From the NCBI RefSeq assembly GCF_031200575.1, contig NZ_CP133597.1, positions 1,116,001 through 1,180,000 on the forward strand: DNA of 64,000 bases. The letters run 5' to 3'. Under the pieces are notes generated by a model that was not told the origin of the DNA, ran no database searches, and saw only the letters and a program-made list of their open reading frames with translations. Origin of the DNA: Ferroplasma sp. Lineage in GTDB: Archaea > Thermoplasmatota > Thermoplasmata > Thermoplasmatales > Thermoplasmataceae. This document shows positions 1 to 9,365 of this stretch, piece after piece. Position 1 is the first letter of the stretch; each line of letters begins with the position of its first letter. The position numbers were made by a program, and so were the translations under genes.

Positions 1-592
1 GTATTAACTCGTGAAATTCCATATTGAAATATTCCTCTGCAGACCTCATGAGAACTCCATCGGGATATATTTTATCGTATTCCATTGTCCCTATGTTCAG
101 CCCAGACTTTGCCATCCATGATGCCGAACCATCATCACCAATGAACCAGTTCCATCCGCCCTTCCTTTTTAACTCATTATTCTTCTGGTAAAATAAAACG
201 CTGCCTGTTCCCCCTGCGAATACTATGCCATCTTCACCAAGATTGGCGAGGTAATATGCACCTACGCCGTCGTTTAGAACAGTGAAATCATCCCTGCCGG
301 TAATATTCCTTACTATATTCCTACCAGTTTCAGTTAAGGATATGGAATCACCAACTCCTGCAATGCCAAATATGCCACCATAAATGTCCTCAAACCCGAC
401 TTCCGCCATTTCCAGTGATCCCATGCATGCCTTCTTTATATTATCTGATGCAATTTTCACCCCTGCGCTGGTAAGGTTTGAAGGACCTGAGATACCACTG
501 CCCACAACTTTTTCAGAAACCAGGTCATAAGCTATGGAGGCAGTTTTTGTTGCGCCGCCATCAACAGCCAGAATATATCTTTTATCTGCCAT
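1..592 (-). CDS. BadF/BadG-type sugar kinase (N-acetylglucosamine kinase-like), 3' end outside window
   Basis: The reading frame starts at the ATG complementary to 590-592 and runs off the window's left edge, giving about 197 residues. The N-terminus reads LAVDGGATKT, the phosphate-1 loop of the ASKHA fold. It is followed by VLNDGVGAY and by GGTGSVLF, the second phosphate-type loop. These are the marks of the BadF/BadG/BcrA ATPase family, which includes N-acetylglucosamine kinases; the family assignment is firm and the substrate is inferred. The gene lies 10 nt after a double-SIS phosphosugar protein and is third in a minus-strand operon behind an APC permease. That context points to phosphorylation of an imported amino sugar rather than to the benzoyl-CoA reductase activators of the same superfamily, for which there is no partner here. 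Confidence 0.85.
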   Translation of the reverse strand, partial: MADKRYILAVDGGATKTASIAYDLVSEKVVGSGISGPSNLTSAGVKIASDNIKKACMGSLEMAEVGFEDIYGGIFGIAGVGDSISLTETGRNIVRNITGRDDFTVLNDGVGAYYLANLGEDGIVFAGGTGSVLFYQKNNELKRKGGWNWFIGDDGSASWMAKSGLNIGTMEYDKIYPDGVLMRSAEEYFNMEFHELI

Positions 593-602
593 TATAGCAC
601 CA

Positions 603-1619
603 TCATTTTACGATCTTTTTCAATCTCTCAGGATGGTCAGGGTCCATCCCGGAACTAACAGTCTTCCAGTTTGCCATAAGCTGTATAACAGGCAGGTAAA
701 GAAGCGAACTTAATGGACCACTTTCACCGGGTATTTTTATATCAGATTTTTCATTGGGCCCTATGGATATGATATTTTTAGTAATTTTAGAAATTTCATC
801 ATATACCCTCTTATATGTACCTGTATCCTGCTGCCCCATTATTATAACTGTATGGGTACTGGAAAGTATATGTATTGGACCATGGAGATATTCAGCAAGT
901 GGATATGCCTCTGTGGGAATTCCAGCCGTTTCTTCAAATTTTAATGCACCTTCCTTTGCCACTGAATACAGGTACCCGTCCCCAAGAAATATAACCTTTG
1001 ATAAAAGCCTTGAATAGAGGTTGTTTAAATTCTCCCCGATAGACAATATATTTTCTATATGGCTCGAAATTAAAGTTAGCTTATTTTTTATTGTATCAAT
1101 ACTTTCATTTTTAAAGACACGTTCAGAAAGAGCATAGAGTGCGGCTATCTGCGCTATATGGCTCTTGGTGGCTGCAAGGGATTTCTCCTCTCCTGCTGCC
1201 GTTATAAGCGAAATCCCACATTTCCTGTCAATATAGCTCCCCATAGTGTTTGTGACAGCCAGTGTATTAAATCCGCTGGAAATAGCAAGATCAGTAGCCC
1301 TTATTATATCAACATTATCTCCAGACTGGCTTATCATAATTGCCAGCACATTTCTATCCCATTTGGAGGCATAACAATAAAATTCAGATGCCCTGACGGC
1401 CATGGCCGGTTCTCCACATAATACAAGATGCTGGGCCATTATTCGCCCTGCATGATAGCTTGTGCCATTGCCAACCAGAAAGACAAAATCTGCCTTCTTC
1501 AATGCCTCGCCTGCTACGTTCAGGGATTTCTGGATAGAGTCCACAGTTTTTATTATAGACTCAGGCTCCTCCATAATTTCTTTATACATCTCTGTTTCTT
1601 TATAATTCCAGTTGTCCAT
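603..1619 (-). CDS. Double-SIS phosphosugar isomerase/deaminase without glutaminase domain
   Basis: The 338-residue protein matches the isomerase half of glucosamine-6-phosphate synthase. The first SIS domain has GNGTSYHAGR (about 50-59), SQSGDNVD and EEKSLAATKS. The second has GDGYLYSVAKEGALKFEE and AEYLHGP. The C-terminus DPDHPERLKKIV is the usual GlmS-type tail. The N-terminal glutamine amidotransferase domain with its catalytic cysteine is absent, as in AgaS, FrlB and GlmD-like proteins. The protein therefore probably isomerises or deaminates a phosphorylated amino sugar and does not make one from glutamine. A GGTGGTGA ribosome site precedes the ATG. It sits between the permease (11 nt upstream) and the BadF kinase, fitting an uptake, phosphorylation and deamination route. 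The exact reaction is inference. Confidence 0.85.
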   Translation of the reverse strand: MDNWNYKETEMYKEIMEEPESIIKTVDSIQKSLNVAGEALKKADFVFLVGNGTSYHAGRIMAQHLVLCGEPAMAVRASEFYCYASKWDRNVLAIMISQSGDNVDIIRATDLAISSGFNTLAVTNTMGSYIDRKCGISLITAAGEEKSLAATKSHIAQIAALYALSERVFKNESIDTIKNKLTLISSHIENILSIGENLNNLYSRLLSKVIFLGDGYLYSVAKEGALKFEETAGIPTEAYPLAEYLHGPIHILSSTHTVIIMGQQDTGTYKRVYDEISKITKNIISIGPNEKSDIKIPGESGPLSSLLYLPVIQLMANWKTVSSGMDPDHPERLKKIVK

Positions 1620-1630
1620 ATCTTCACCAC

Positions 1631-3124
1631 CTATTTACTATCATCAACATCTCCTGTTTCAGCCATCATATATTCTACAGTACTGTTTCCCAGTTCACCT
1701 TTGATTTTTTTATAAATAGTATACACAATTATAGCTATTAGAATTAACACAGCAAGTACTACGAATGCCAGGTAGGGCTCAACCAGATCGCTTATTATGC
1801 CCAGGTAAAATGTGTATACAAACAGCACTCCGCCTGCTACAGGAATTATCAGGCCTGATACGTACCTCCTTGCCTTTGAAAATTTAAGCTCCTTATGCTT
1901 ACCAAGAAATGTGAACAATCCGAATTCAGGAATAAAATGATGGAAGTACCACAGTATTGTGGAAGCAGTGCCACCAACATAAAAGCAGTCTGCTACAGTT
2001 GATGGCGTGTATCCATAGAAATATACCATTACCAGCCCTACAAGCATGACTGTTATACCCGCCAGCAATGAATCAAAGGCTGCTGCATTTGTTGGGGTGG
2101 ATCTACTGCTATTCAGCCTGTTCAAGCGCTTGCTTTTAATGAATCCATCCCGTGTCATAGCCCACATCAAACGGGACTGTGATCCTGCACCACCGCCAAA
2201 AGCTATAAGGGCGACAACAAGTATGACCATATTAATGGCAAGAAGTGCTATTCTCGGGATATAATGTATCCATGTTACAAGCTCTGGAATTGATGCTGTG
2301 CCCACTACCGGGAGGTCGATCCTGTTTACAGCTGCTACCTCAGAATATGCTCCCAGGGCAATTATAAATGCAGATATTGTAAGTCCTATATAAACAGCCT
2401 TCCACATATTCTTTCTTGAATTTTCGCTTTCCTCTGCATAGAATAGGGCTCCTCCATAACCGGTGAACAGATAAAATCCAAGTACAGCTGTTGCCAGGGC
2501 AATTCCACCAAATCCTCCATAGCTATGTACAGGATTGAGATAATAGGTTGAATTATATGGCGTTTTTATAATTACATATGCTATAAACCCGATAACGGCT
2601 ACCAGGGTAATTAGTATAGAATATAGAACAATTCTGCTGAGGTATTTTGCCCTCTGTACGGACATAACATATGTAACAGCTATTGTAAGGAAAGATAATA
2701 AAAACCACGTCCATTCGGGGAGCAATATTCCATAAAGTATGTAAATTGTATCTATGGCCAGCCAGGAAATAAAAAATGCGTTGGCTGTTTGCCAGAAATT
2801 GTAGAATGAATAATTAGCCAGTGATGTAAACTTCCCAGCTGTTTTCCCAAAACCCAGCTCCGCGAGACCATAATAGCCACCGGCAAAGGGTGCTATTCTT
2901 GTATACTCCAGTATGGGAAATGATACAAGTACAAACAATACATATCCAAGTATAATCGGCCATATAGCCGCTGGGCCAGTATCTCCAATAAAGGATGCTA
3001 TTTCTATTGGTCCTATTATGGCTAAAACACCTGCCAGTGTAAAACCAAGGAGACCATAAAAGCTTACAGAATTTTTTTTGAGGCCGCTGCCTGATGAACT
3101 TTCCATGCTGGTTGATAATTCCAT
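1631..3124 (-). CDS. APC-superfamily permease
   Basis: The 497-residue protein has about twelve hydrophobic segments. Near the N-terminus are FTLAGVLAIIGPIEIASFIG and, later, AGGYYGLAELGFG, the helix 1 and helix 2-3 signatures of amino acid/polyamine/organocation permeases. FGGGAGSQSRLMWAMTRDG near residue 310 is the conserved helix 8 and following loop of the family. It is the first gene of a three-gene operon with a double-SIS enzyme and a sugar kinase, so the substrate may be an amino sugar or amino-acid conjugate instead of a plain amino acid; this is inferred from context alone. A 9-bp perfect inverted repeat lies just upstream of its start. The IS3-like wreck begins about 75 bp upstream, so the native promoter may have been altered. 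Confidence 0.88.
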   Translation of the reverse strand: MELSTSMESSSGSGLKKNSVSFYGLLGFTLAGVLAIIGPIEIASFIGDTGPAAIWPIILGYVLFVLVSFPILEYTRIAPFAGGYYGLAELGFGKTAGKFTSLANYSFYNFWQTANAFFISWLAIDTIYILYGILLPEWTWFLLSFLTIAVTYVMSVQRAKYLSRIVLYSILITLVAVIGFIAYVIIKTPYNSTYYLNPVHSYGGFGGIALATAVLGFYLFTGYGGALFYAEESENSRKNMWKAVYIGLTISAFIIALGAYSEVAAVNRIDLPVVGTASIPELVTWIHYIPRIALLAINMVILVVALIAFGGGAGSQSRLMWAMTRDGFIKSKRLNRLNSSRSTPTNAAAFDSLLAGITVMLVGLVMVYFYGYTPSTVADCFYVGGTASTILWYFHHFIPEFGLFTFLGKHKELKFSKARRYVSGLIIPVAGGVLFVYTFYLGIISDLVEPYLAFVVLAVLILIAIIVYTIYKKIKGELGNSTVEYMMAETGDVDDSK

Positions 3125-3131
3125 GTTCTAA

Positions 3132-3157
3132 AGATTTTTTGGTTACAGAAAAAATCT
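3132..3157. promoter_or_regulatory. Perfect inverted repeat upstream of the amino-sugar operon
   Basis: AGATTTTTT at 3132-3140 is repeated as AAAAAATCT at 3149-3157 across an 8-base spacer. It lies 8 to 33 bases before the permease start, where a repressor or an initiation-region hairpin would act. No convergent gene ends here, so a terminator role is less likely. The repeat is seen directly; the function is inferred. Confidence 0.45.
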
Positions 3158-3200
3158 GAAACACTTCTGATATTATTAGGGAAAAATAAAATTGTACTTT

Positions 3201-4223
3201 ATGGTTATGGCTCGTTTAAATTTATACACATCTAAAGAGATATATATAACGAATAATTTATATAAATATATAAGGGAGGCAATCTAAATGCCTGGAAGAA
3301 TATAGACCGGTGAGGAGAAGTACAGTATTATAATGTAGTCATTTCAGAATCCTGATATTACCATAGCAGAGATATGCAGGAACCATGGAATAGCTGTATC
3401 AATGTTCTATAAATGGAAGGAACAGTTCCTGGAATGGATAATAAAGGGATTGAAGTAAAAAAAGCATGTTATTATTGAGTAATCAACAGGATCACATACT
3501 ATTACAGGAAGAAGCTTGAAAGCATTGAAGATAATAGACATTCAGCAAGGATTGACAGCAGCATTATTAGTAAAATAATAGATCTATGCAAGGAAAGAGT
3601 AACCTATGGCTATAACAGGATATACATTATTAAGGAATTCTGGCATAAATATAGCTAAGAAGACTGTGTATAAGATAATGAAAAATAATGATCTAACCTT
3701 GCCAGTGCATAACCATAAGAATAGAAAGGAAAGTAAACTGTTAAGATCTGATAAGCCTGAAATGCTCATAGAAACAGATATAACATATATACCTACAAAC
3801 AATGGAATGGCATATTTAATGTGCATAAAGGATGTATTCTCCAGGGAATGGTATGGCTATAATTATAATACATCATGCACTTCTAGGGATGCTATCAATG
3901 CCATGGATGATTCTATTATACGGAAGTTCAATGGTATAATACCAGATAATATTACATTAAGAACAGATAATGGTCTACAGTATATCTCTAGGGAATTCAA
4001 TAATTATTTGAAAACAATGGGAATTAACCATGAATACATAGAAAGGGAAACACCTGAGGAGAATGGAGATATTGAATCATTCCATAATTCAATAAAGACA
4101 GATTATATCTGGAACAATGAAATCAATAATTTCAATGATGGCAAAATAATAAAGAATGCATTCCATGATTATAACAGTATAATTATTCAAAATAATAATT
4201 TTTACAATGTTTTTAAAATCTAG
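3201..4223 (+). mobile_element. Degenerate IS3-like insertion sequence
   Basis: The region opens with a sequence found again at 34549-34591 (about 38 of 43 positions equal). It continues through a TATA-rich promoter and a GGGAGG ribosome site, and then holds broken orfA and orfB of an IS3-type element. The right end merges into the tail of the acyl-CoA dehydrogenase gene: the transposase frame stops at 4223 and the dehydrogenase stop codon is at 4220-4222. No right terminal repeat or target duplication was identified, so the 3' border is not certain. Confidence 0.7.
3288..4223 (+). pseudogene. IS3-type transposase orfA/orfB wreck with intact DDE motif
   Basis: From the ATG at 3288 the orfA frame meets stop codons after five residues and again after MxSFQN-preceding sequence. 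It still reads EICRNHGIAVSMFYKWK, the helix-turn-helix of IS3 OrfA. OrfB begins around 3490 (ITYYYRKKLESIEDN), shifts frame near 3625-3640 after YGYNRIY, and then runs open from 3606 to 4223. That part holds all three catalytic acids of the integrase core: D in ETDITYI, D in LRTDNGLQY and E in PEENGDIESFHNS. The C-terminus is cut short where RPHSSL-type residues would follow DYNS. The element is dead without help, although its catalytic core has not decayed. Confidence 0.8.
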
Positions 4224-5350
4224 GGGCTGAACTCCTTTCCAAAGAGTTTCCTTGATATGATTAATTTCTGAATATCCGGTGTACCATCCCCAAGTAGGAA
4301 TCCTCTGGAAATCCTGAATTTTCTTTCAAGTGATGATGTTTTTGAGTATCCTGCTGCACCTAGGGTTTGAAGAGCATCACTGACTGCATTGAACGCAACC
4401 TCACAGCCATAGCCTTTAACGGCTGCACTTTCTATACTGTTATCCATCCCATAATTTTCCATGGCAAGTGCTTTATAAGCGATGGCTCTGATAGATTCTA
4501 TCTTTGCCTTATCTTCTGCCAGCCTGAATGATACAGCCTCAAATTTAGAGATTGGCTCATTGAATGCTCGCCTCATCTTTGCATATTCAATAGCCTCATC
4601 CAGAGCGCTTTCTGCTATTCCTATGGCATATAAACCTACATGGACCCTCTGTATGCTCAGAATATCCATTAACAGTTTAAATCCTTTATTTTCCTCTCCT
4701 ACAAGGTAATCATCAGGAACTTCAATATTGGTCATCCTGATGCCACCAAATTCTCCCTTGAACATATATGCCATATTTTCAATCTCATAGGGTTCTATGC
4801 CTTTCATGGTACGGTCCACCATAATAATGCTTATACCACCATCCGTTTTGGCTGAAACCATGAAAACATCAGAAATCCCGGGATTGCTTACAAAAGCTTT
4901 TTCTCCAGACAGGATATAACTATTTCCGGATCTATGTGCCTCTGTTGTTATATGATATACGTCCGAACCATGGCCTGGCTCTGTATACGCCCCGCATATA
5001 ATAGAATCTCCTGCAAGATATCTTTTAATATATTCTTCCCTTACAATTTCATTATTAATATATGGCAGCAACTTGGAAAAGTGTATTGACAGGAATGCAG
5101 GCAGGGGGAATTCGTATTTTCCCATTTCCTCTGAAAGAATTCCGAGCATAACATCATCAACCTTTTCATTTTCATTCAGTGAAATAGTTGAGGGTAGAAG
5201 CATCTCAGACAGATCTTTCATAATCTTCCGGGGGAAAATTCTTTTCTCTAAATACTGCTGATAGTATGGAACATAGTTCTTTTCACAGTACTCATCAAAG
5301 CTATTCTTTATAAGCTGTTCTTCATCATTGAGTTTTCCAGTAAGATCCAT
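4220..5350 (-). CDS. Acyl-CoA dehydrogenase family flavoprotein
   Basis: The 376-residue protein has normal length for the family and the usual order: a helical N-domain, a beta domain with GAYTEPGHGSDV (about 135), then SGEKAFVSNPG, and a C-terminal helical domain with MRRAFNEPISKFEAV and LGAAGYSKTSSLER, which contribute to FAD binding. It would oxidise an acyl-CoA to the 2-enoyl-CoA and pass electrons to an electron-transfer flavoprotein. The catalytic glutamate normally in the EGT motif near the C-terminus is aspartate here (GDGTPDIQ), and the alternative site used by isovaleryl-CoA dehydrogenase reads SIQRVHVG with Q. It starts 1 base after the hydratase fusion ends, so the two are translated as an operon. 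The substrate is unknown. Confidence 0.85.
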   Translation of the reverse strand: MDLTGKLNDEEQLIKNSFDEYCEKNYVPYYQQYLEKRIFPRKIMKDLSEMLLPSTISLNENEKVDDVMLGILSEEMGKYEFPLPAFLSIHFSKLLPYINNEIVREEYIKRYLAGDSIICGAYTEPGHGSDVYHITTEAHRSGNSYILSGEKAFVSNPGISDVFMVSAKTDGGISIIMVDRTMKGIEPYEIENMAYMFKGEFGGIRMTNIEVPDDYLVGEENKGFKLLMDILSIQRVHVGLYAIGIAESALDEAIEYAKMRRAFNEPISKFEAVSFRLAEDKAKIESIRAIAYKALAMENYGMDNSIESAAVKGYGCEVAFNAVSDALQTLGAAGYSKTSSLERKFRISRGFLLGDGTPDIQKLIISRKLFGKEFSP

Positions 5351-5351
5351 T

Positions 5352-7229
5352 TTATTTCCCTCTCCATTTTACTTTTTCCTTGTTCAGAAAAGCCTTCTGC
5401 CCGTTTTTAAAATCATCACTTCCGGCATTTATGACCAGATAACTGCCCGCAAGCCTCTCTAAAGTTCTGAAATTAGCCTTATATTCGTTTATCAATTTCT
5501 TTGTATTTCGTATAGACATGGGTGCATTCTTTCTGATCTTCTCTGTAAATTCGTATATCATAAATGGTAGCTGTTCACCAGGAACCACCTGATCCACTAT
5601 GCCCAGATCACATGCCTTATCTGCACTGACCCATTCAGAGGTTAAGAGATACCTGAATAATTTTCTGCCGGTAATGGAAATGCCATAGGAGGATGCTACC
5701 GGCGGAAGTGCCCCGATTAACCCTTCAGGGACTGAAAATATCGATCTGTCACTGGCAATTACAATATCAAATAACATATTTAGCTCGCACCCGCCTCCAA
5801 AAGCAATACCGTCTACTATGGAAATCACCGGCTTAACTGATCCGGTTATGGCATCGATCAGGGGATTTGCATAACGGTCCAGCCATAATGAGGCATCTAC
5901 CGGGTTGTTCCACCTGCTCATCATTGCTATATCATCACCTGCTGAAAAGGCCCTGCCAGATCCTGTAATTACTATAGATATTATATTATCATCACTATTT
6001 CCTTTCTCCAGTGCAAGCCTTAATCCTTCCCACATCTCTTCATTGAATGCGTTGAGTGCTTCTGGCCGGTTCATGAGAATATACGCATACCGGTCCACCG
6101 AATAATATTTTACAGGCCCGAAATCAATCTTCTCATTACTGTACCTATAAAACCCCTCACCAGTTGAAGTGCCCAGAAGATTCTTGTCAACCATCTCCAT
6201 GATCTTTCTATTGATTATGTATAATGGGAGTGAGTATCTTTCGTGGTTTTTATGGAGGTTTTCAACTATATTATCTATTCCGATGCTATCTGCAATGGAG
6301 AATATGCCCTTTGCAGAGCCATATTCTAGGGTAAAGAATCCGTCCAGGTCTTCAGGTTCTATGTACTCAAGCAGATCAGATGCACCATTAATAACAGGGG
6401 AAATTAAATCATAGGGATTTACCTTATATATATCATCCTGTGGAATGAGAGTTGCTTCATTCCTAGAGATTCTGGACCTGGCAGGCGCTGATTTACCAGA
6501 CCTATTTTCCCTGTACATATCTTCAAATACATCAGGGATTTTTGACTCAGAGGATTTATACATATCATATATCCTGTCAAGCCCATATTTATCCATAGTC
6601 TGGAAGATTCCATGATTGAAACCGAACCTGAATTTTAGCACACCATCAATGTTTGCTTTATCAATTCCATTTTTAAAACACTGTAGGGCAGAATTTATGA
6701 ATAGAATCTGGAATCTATCCAGTACACCTAATTGTGATCCTTTTTTAAGTAAAACTGGATTATGCCCTGAATCTCTGAGGAAATCAGTAATTTCGTTTAT
6801 CCCATTATGATCAATATCTTTTCCCGGCAAAAGTTCAACAAATGGTTCTAGTGTGAGTTCCGGGGAATGCATAATATTACACCTGGATAAATTGATATCC
6901 CTTAAGTCTGCATAGAAGTTATTAAAATTTTCAGGGATAATACAGAGAATGCCGTTAAATGAATGATTCAATTCAATGGATATATTCTTGGGCAAATTAC
7001 TTCCTGAATTTATGAACAGGAAAATTATTCTCATTGAAATTATATCTTTTATATTTTCTGTGTAGTTTATCTGGTTTAATGTGGTGTCATGTTCCATTCC
7101 ACCAGGTACTGGATCTTCAGTATCTTTGTAATAATAAACGAGCACCTTACTTTGAGATTTAATCAATTTTCGCAAAAATTCGTTGTTTCTTGTCTCCTCA
7201 TGCAAAATAATTCCAATCTTATTATCCAT
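5352..7229 (-). CDS. 3-hydroxyacyl-CoA dehydrogenase/enoyl-CoA hydratase fusion with degenerate NAD domain
   Basis: The 625-residue protein has the archaeal fusion layout. Residues 1-130 should form the NAD-binding Rossmann domain, 130-360 the two helical dehydrogenase repeats, and 370-625 a crotonase domain. The crotonase part is intact: GRAFSAGDDI forms the oxyanion hole, and the two catalytic glutamates are present in FGGGCELNM and FSVPEGLIGALPP. The N-terminus reads MDNKIGIILHEETRNNEF with no GxGxxG loop, and the dehydrogenase motif is only loosely kept (IMHSPEL, FVELL). Hydration of enoyl-CoA is therefore expected, but oxidation with NAD is doubtful. It is divergent from the thiolase and precedes the acyl-CoA dehydrogenase. 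Together they would make a short fatty-acid or branched-acid degradation set. Confidence 0.82.
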   Translation of the reverse strand: MDNKIGIILHEETRNNEFLRKLIKSQSKVLVYYYKDTEDPVPGGMEHDTTLNQINYTENIKDIISMRIIFLFINSGSNLPKNISIELNHSFNGILCIIPENFNNFYADLRDINLSRCNIMHSPELTLEPFVELLPGKDIDHNGINEITDFLRDSGHNPVLLKKGSQLGVLDRFQILFINSALQCFKNGIDKANIDGVLKFRFGFNHGIFQTMDKYGLDRIYDMYKSSESKIPDVFEDMYRENRSGKSAPARSRISRNEATLIPQDDIYKVNPYDLISPVINGASDLLEYIEPEDLDGFFTLEYGSAKGIFSIADSIGIDNIVENLHKNHERYSLPLYIINRKIMEMVDKNLLGTSTGEGFYRYSNEKIDFGPVKYYSVDRYAYILMNRPEALNAFNEEMWEGLRLALEKGNSDDNIISIVITGSGRAFSAGDDIAMMSRWNNPVDASLWLDRYANPLIDAITGSVKPVISIVDGIAFGGGCELNMLFDIVIASDRSIFSVPEGLIGALPPVASSYGISITGRKLFRYLLTSEWVSADKACDLGIVDQVVPGEQLPFMIYEFTEKIRKNAPMSIRNTKKLINEYKANFRTLERLAGSYLVINAGSDDFKNGQKAFLNKEKVKWRGK

Positions 7230-7381
7230 AATATTATTAATTCAACATTTCCAGTCTAATATATTTTTCCACCGGTACATAAAACATAATTTAGGGCAAA
7301 AATAACCTTATAAATCACACCACCTTATTATTGAATTATTTTCAGTGCCGTTAGTACAATGATTTTATGCCTGTAAGAAAA

Positions 7382-7412
7382 ATATAAAAGCTAATCAGGT
7401 ATATAATCCAGT
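7382..7412 (+). promoter_or_regulatory. TATA-box promoter of the thiolase gene
   Basis: ATATAAAA at 7382-7389 lies about 25 bases before the ATG at 7413, so transcription should start at or next to the start codon (leaderless). No ribosome site is seen. Confidence 0.55.
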
Positions 7413-8573
7413 ATGAATGGCAATAATTCAAATGTCTATATTATAGATGCAAAAAGAACCCCAATAGGCAAAAGAAACGGTGCACTGAAGGATATCCATC
7501 CTGTTGATCTGCTTGGAAACCTGGTCAGTGAAGTTCTTGATTCCAATTCAATAAATCCTGAAAATGTAGATGAATTTATTACAGGATGTGTTAGCCAGAC
7601 AGGAAATCAGGGCGGAAATATAGCAAGAAATGCGTGGTTATCTGCCGGATTGCCAGAATCGGTGCCAGGCGTTTCTATTGACAGGCAGTGTGGTTCAAGC
7701 CTGCAGGCAGTGGAATTTGTAAGAAATGGAATAATCTCTGGAGATTACGATCTTGCCATAGCCAGTGGTGTTGAATCTATGACCAGGGTTCCAATGCTCA
7801 GTACCATAGAGAAAGAGAACCCAATTACAGAAAACCTGAGGAGGAGGTATAATTTAGGGGATGAGTGGTTCAGCCAGGCATACGGGGCAGAACTCATAGC
7901 AAAAAAATTCAGCATATCAAGGAAGGATATGGATTTAATGAGTTATGAGAGCCATCTCAGGGCATCCCGGGCAAAAGATCTATTCAGGAAAGAAATGATA
8001 CCTGTAAAATATAACGGTAATACCGTTCTTGATTACGATCAGGGTGTTAGGGAAAAGCCTGATCTTGAGAAGATGAATGAACTCCCTCCGGCATTTACTA
8101 ATTTGAAAATGGTTACGGCAGGAAATGCCAGCCAGATATCTGATGGTGCAAGTGCGGGAATTTTTGCATCAGAAAGCGCTGTGGAAAGATATAATTTGAA
8201 GCCAAGGGCAGTGATAAAGAATGTTGCAGCAGTTGGTGTTGATCCTGTAACAATGCTCACCGGCCCAATCCCTGTCACACAGAAAGTGCTGAAGAGAACA
8301 GGCTTGACAATGGAGGATATTGATGTTTTCGAGGTCAATGAAGCCTTTGCATCCGTTGTTCTTGCATGGGAAAAGGAATTGAAGGTAGATCATGATAGGG
8401 TAAATATAAATGGAGGTGCAGTAGCCCTCGGCCACCCCCTGGGTGCAACCGGGACGAGAATAATATCAACAATACTCAATATAATGGAAAATAGAAAGTA
8501 TAAATATGGATTGATAGCCATATGCGAGGGCGGTGGAATGGCCAACGGTGCAATTATAGAGAGAATAGAATAA
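7413..8573 (+). CDS. Acetyl-CoA acetyltransferase (thiolase)
   Basis: The 386-residue protein is a full-length thiolase. The nucleophilic cysteine lies in DRQCGSSLQAV (about residue 90), the catalytic histidine in GGAVALGHPLGATG (about 345), and the second cysteine in AICEGGGMANG near the C-terminus. The signature DVFEVNEAFASVVLAW is also present. It cleaves 3-ketoacyl-CoA with CoA to release acetyl-CoA, or runs in reverse to join two acetyl-CoA. It is transcribed away from the hydratase fusion and acyl-CoA dehydrogenase with 183 bases between, so the three probably share regulation and perform successive beta-oxidation steps. Degradative and biosynthetic thiolases cannot be told apart here. 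Confidence 0.92.
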   Translation: MNGNNSNVYIIDAKRTPIGKRNGALKDIHPVDLLGNLVSEVLDSNSINPENVDEFITGCVSQTGNQGGNIARNAWLSAGLPESVPGVSIDRQCGSSLQAVEFVRNGIISGDYDLAIASGVESMTRVPMLSTIEKENPITENLRRRYNLGDEWFSQAYGAELIAKKFSISRKDMDLMSYESHLRASRAKDLFRKEMIPVKYNGNTVLDYDQGVREKPDLEKMNELPPAFTNLKMVTAGNASQISDGASAGIFASESAVERYNLKPRAVIKNVAAVGVDPVTMLTGPIPVTQKVLKRTGLTMEDIDVFEVNEAFASVVLAWEKELKVDHDRVNINGGAVALGHPLGATGTRIISTILNIMENRKYKYGLIAICEGGGMANGAIIERIE

Positions 8574-8699
8574 TTTCCCTCCCGAAGGAATTGAAAAATT
8601 ATAAGTACCTGAATACTTTCATTCACTTACATTCATATAATTTTTGACAATCATCCAGAAACCCGGATCAACGTTTGTTTTTTTCTCCTAAATCATAGG

Positions 8700-9364
8700 A
8701 TACTTCATTTTCTTTATCGGGGATTATCTTACACGCATTGTATGTAACGGACAGTTATTATGGTATTTACGTTACAATGGCAGCCTTCAGCATATTCCTG
8801 GTTTCCGCACTGATATCCTAGGTTATTTTCGGAAACAGTGCCGCAAGGGAACTATATTCTTTGGCCAGGGATGGCATACTTCCTAAGGTATTTACCAGAA
8901 TCCACAAAAAGTATAAAAGCCCCCATGTGGCTGTTATTGCAGTATTCATTGTTGCACTTGTTGGAATAACATTTGGGTTGATTCCACTGGTATATTACTA
9001 TGGAGAAAATCATGGACTATTGTATTTACTCGTAATAAATTCAATTATAGGTTCAGTGTTCACACTAACCTACCATATAATTGTAAACGAAACACTTCAG
9101 GTATTCATGCATTATCTCAAGCAGCTCAATCCCATAACACACATTCTGGCACCCACCACTGCTTCAGCTATTATCGGCATTGCAATATATTATTCCCTGA
9201 TAGATCTTGCATGGCCGCTCTCTGTTGCATACATATTCCTGCCAGGACTGGTTATTCTTGCAATTGTAATAACGTATTATATGAGGCATAATAATGTAAA
9301 AATGGATACAATAGAGGAAGAAAATACTAAGCGTGCAAAAAGGCGTGAGAAGAATGATTTATAA
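8700..9364 (+). pseudogene. APC permease pseudogene, 5' truncated with an internal stop
   Basis: Only the last helices of an APC permease remain. The frame reads GIYVTMAAFSIFLVSALIS, hits TAG at 8819-8821, and then continues VIFGNSAARELYSLARDGILPKVF, the conserved cytoplasmic loop after helix 8, through three or four helices to 9364. The open part has only a TTG near 8861 as a start, which falls inside that conserved loop, so it is not a real gene start. Earlier helices are missing or unrecognisable between 8574 and 8700. It is the remnant of a transporter that once accompanied the beta-oxidation genes. Confidence 0.8.
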
Positions 9365-9365
9365 T

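Noticed and set aside
8861-9364. A complete 167-residue membrane protein starting at 8861
   Set aside because: The start is TTG inside a loop conserved in longer permeases, and homologous sequence continues upstream across a TAG at 8819-8821. It is a truncated pseudogene.
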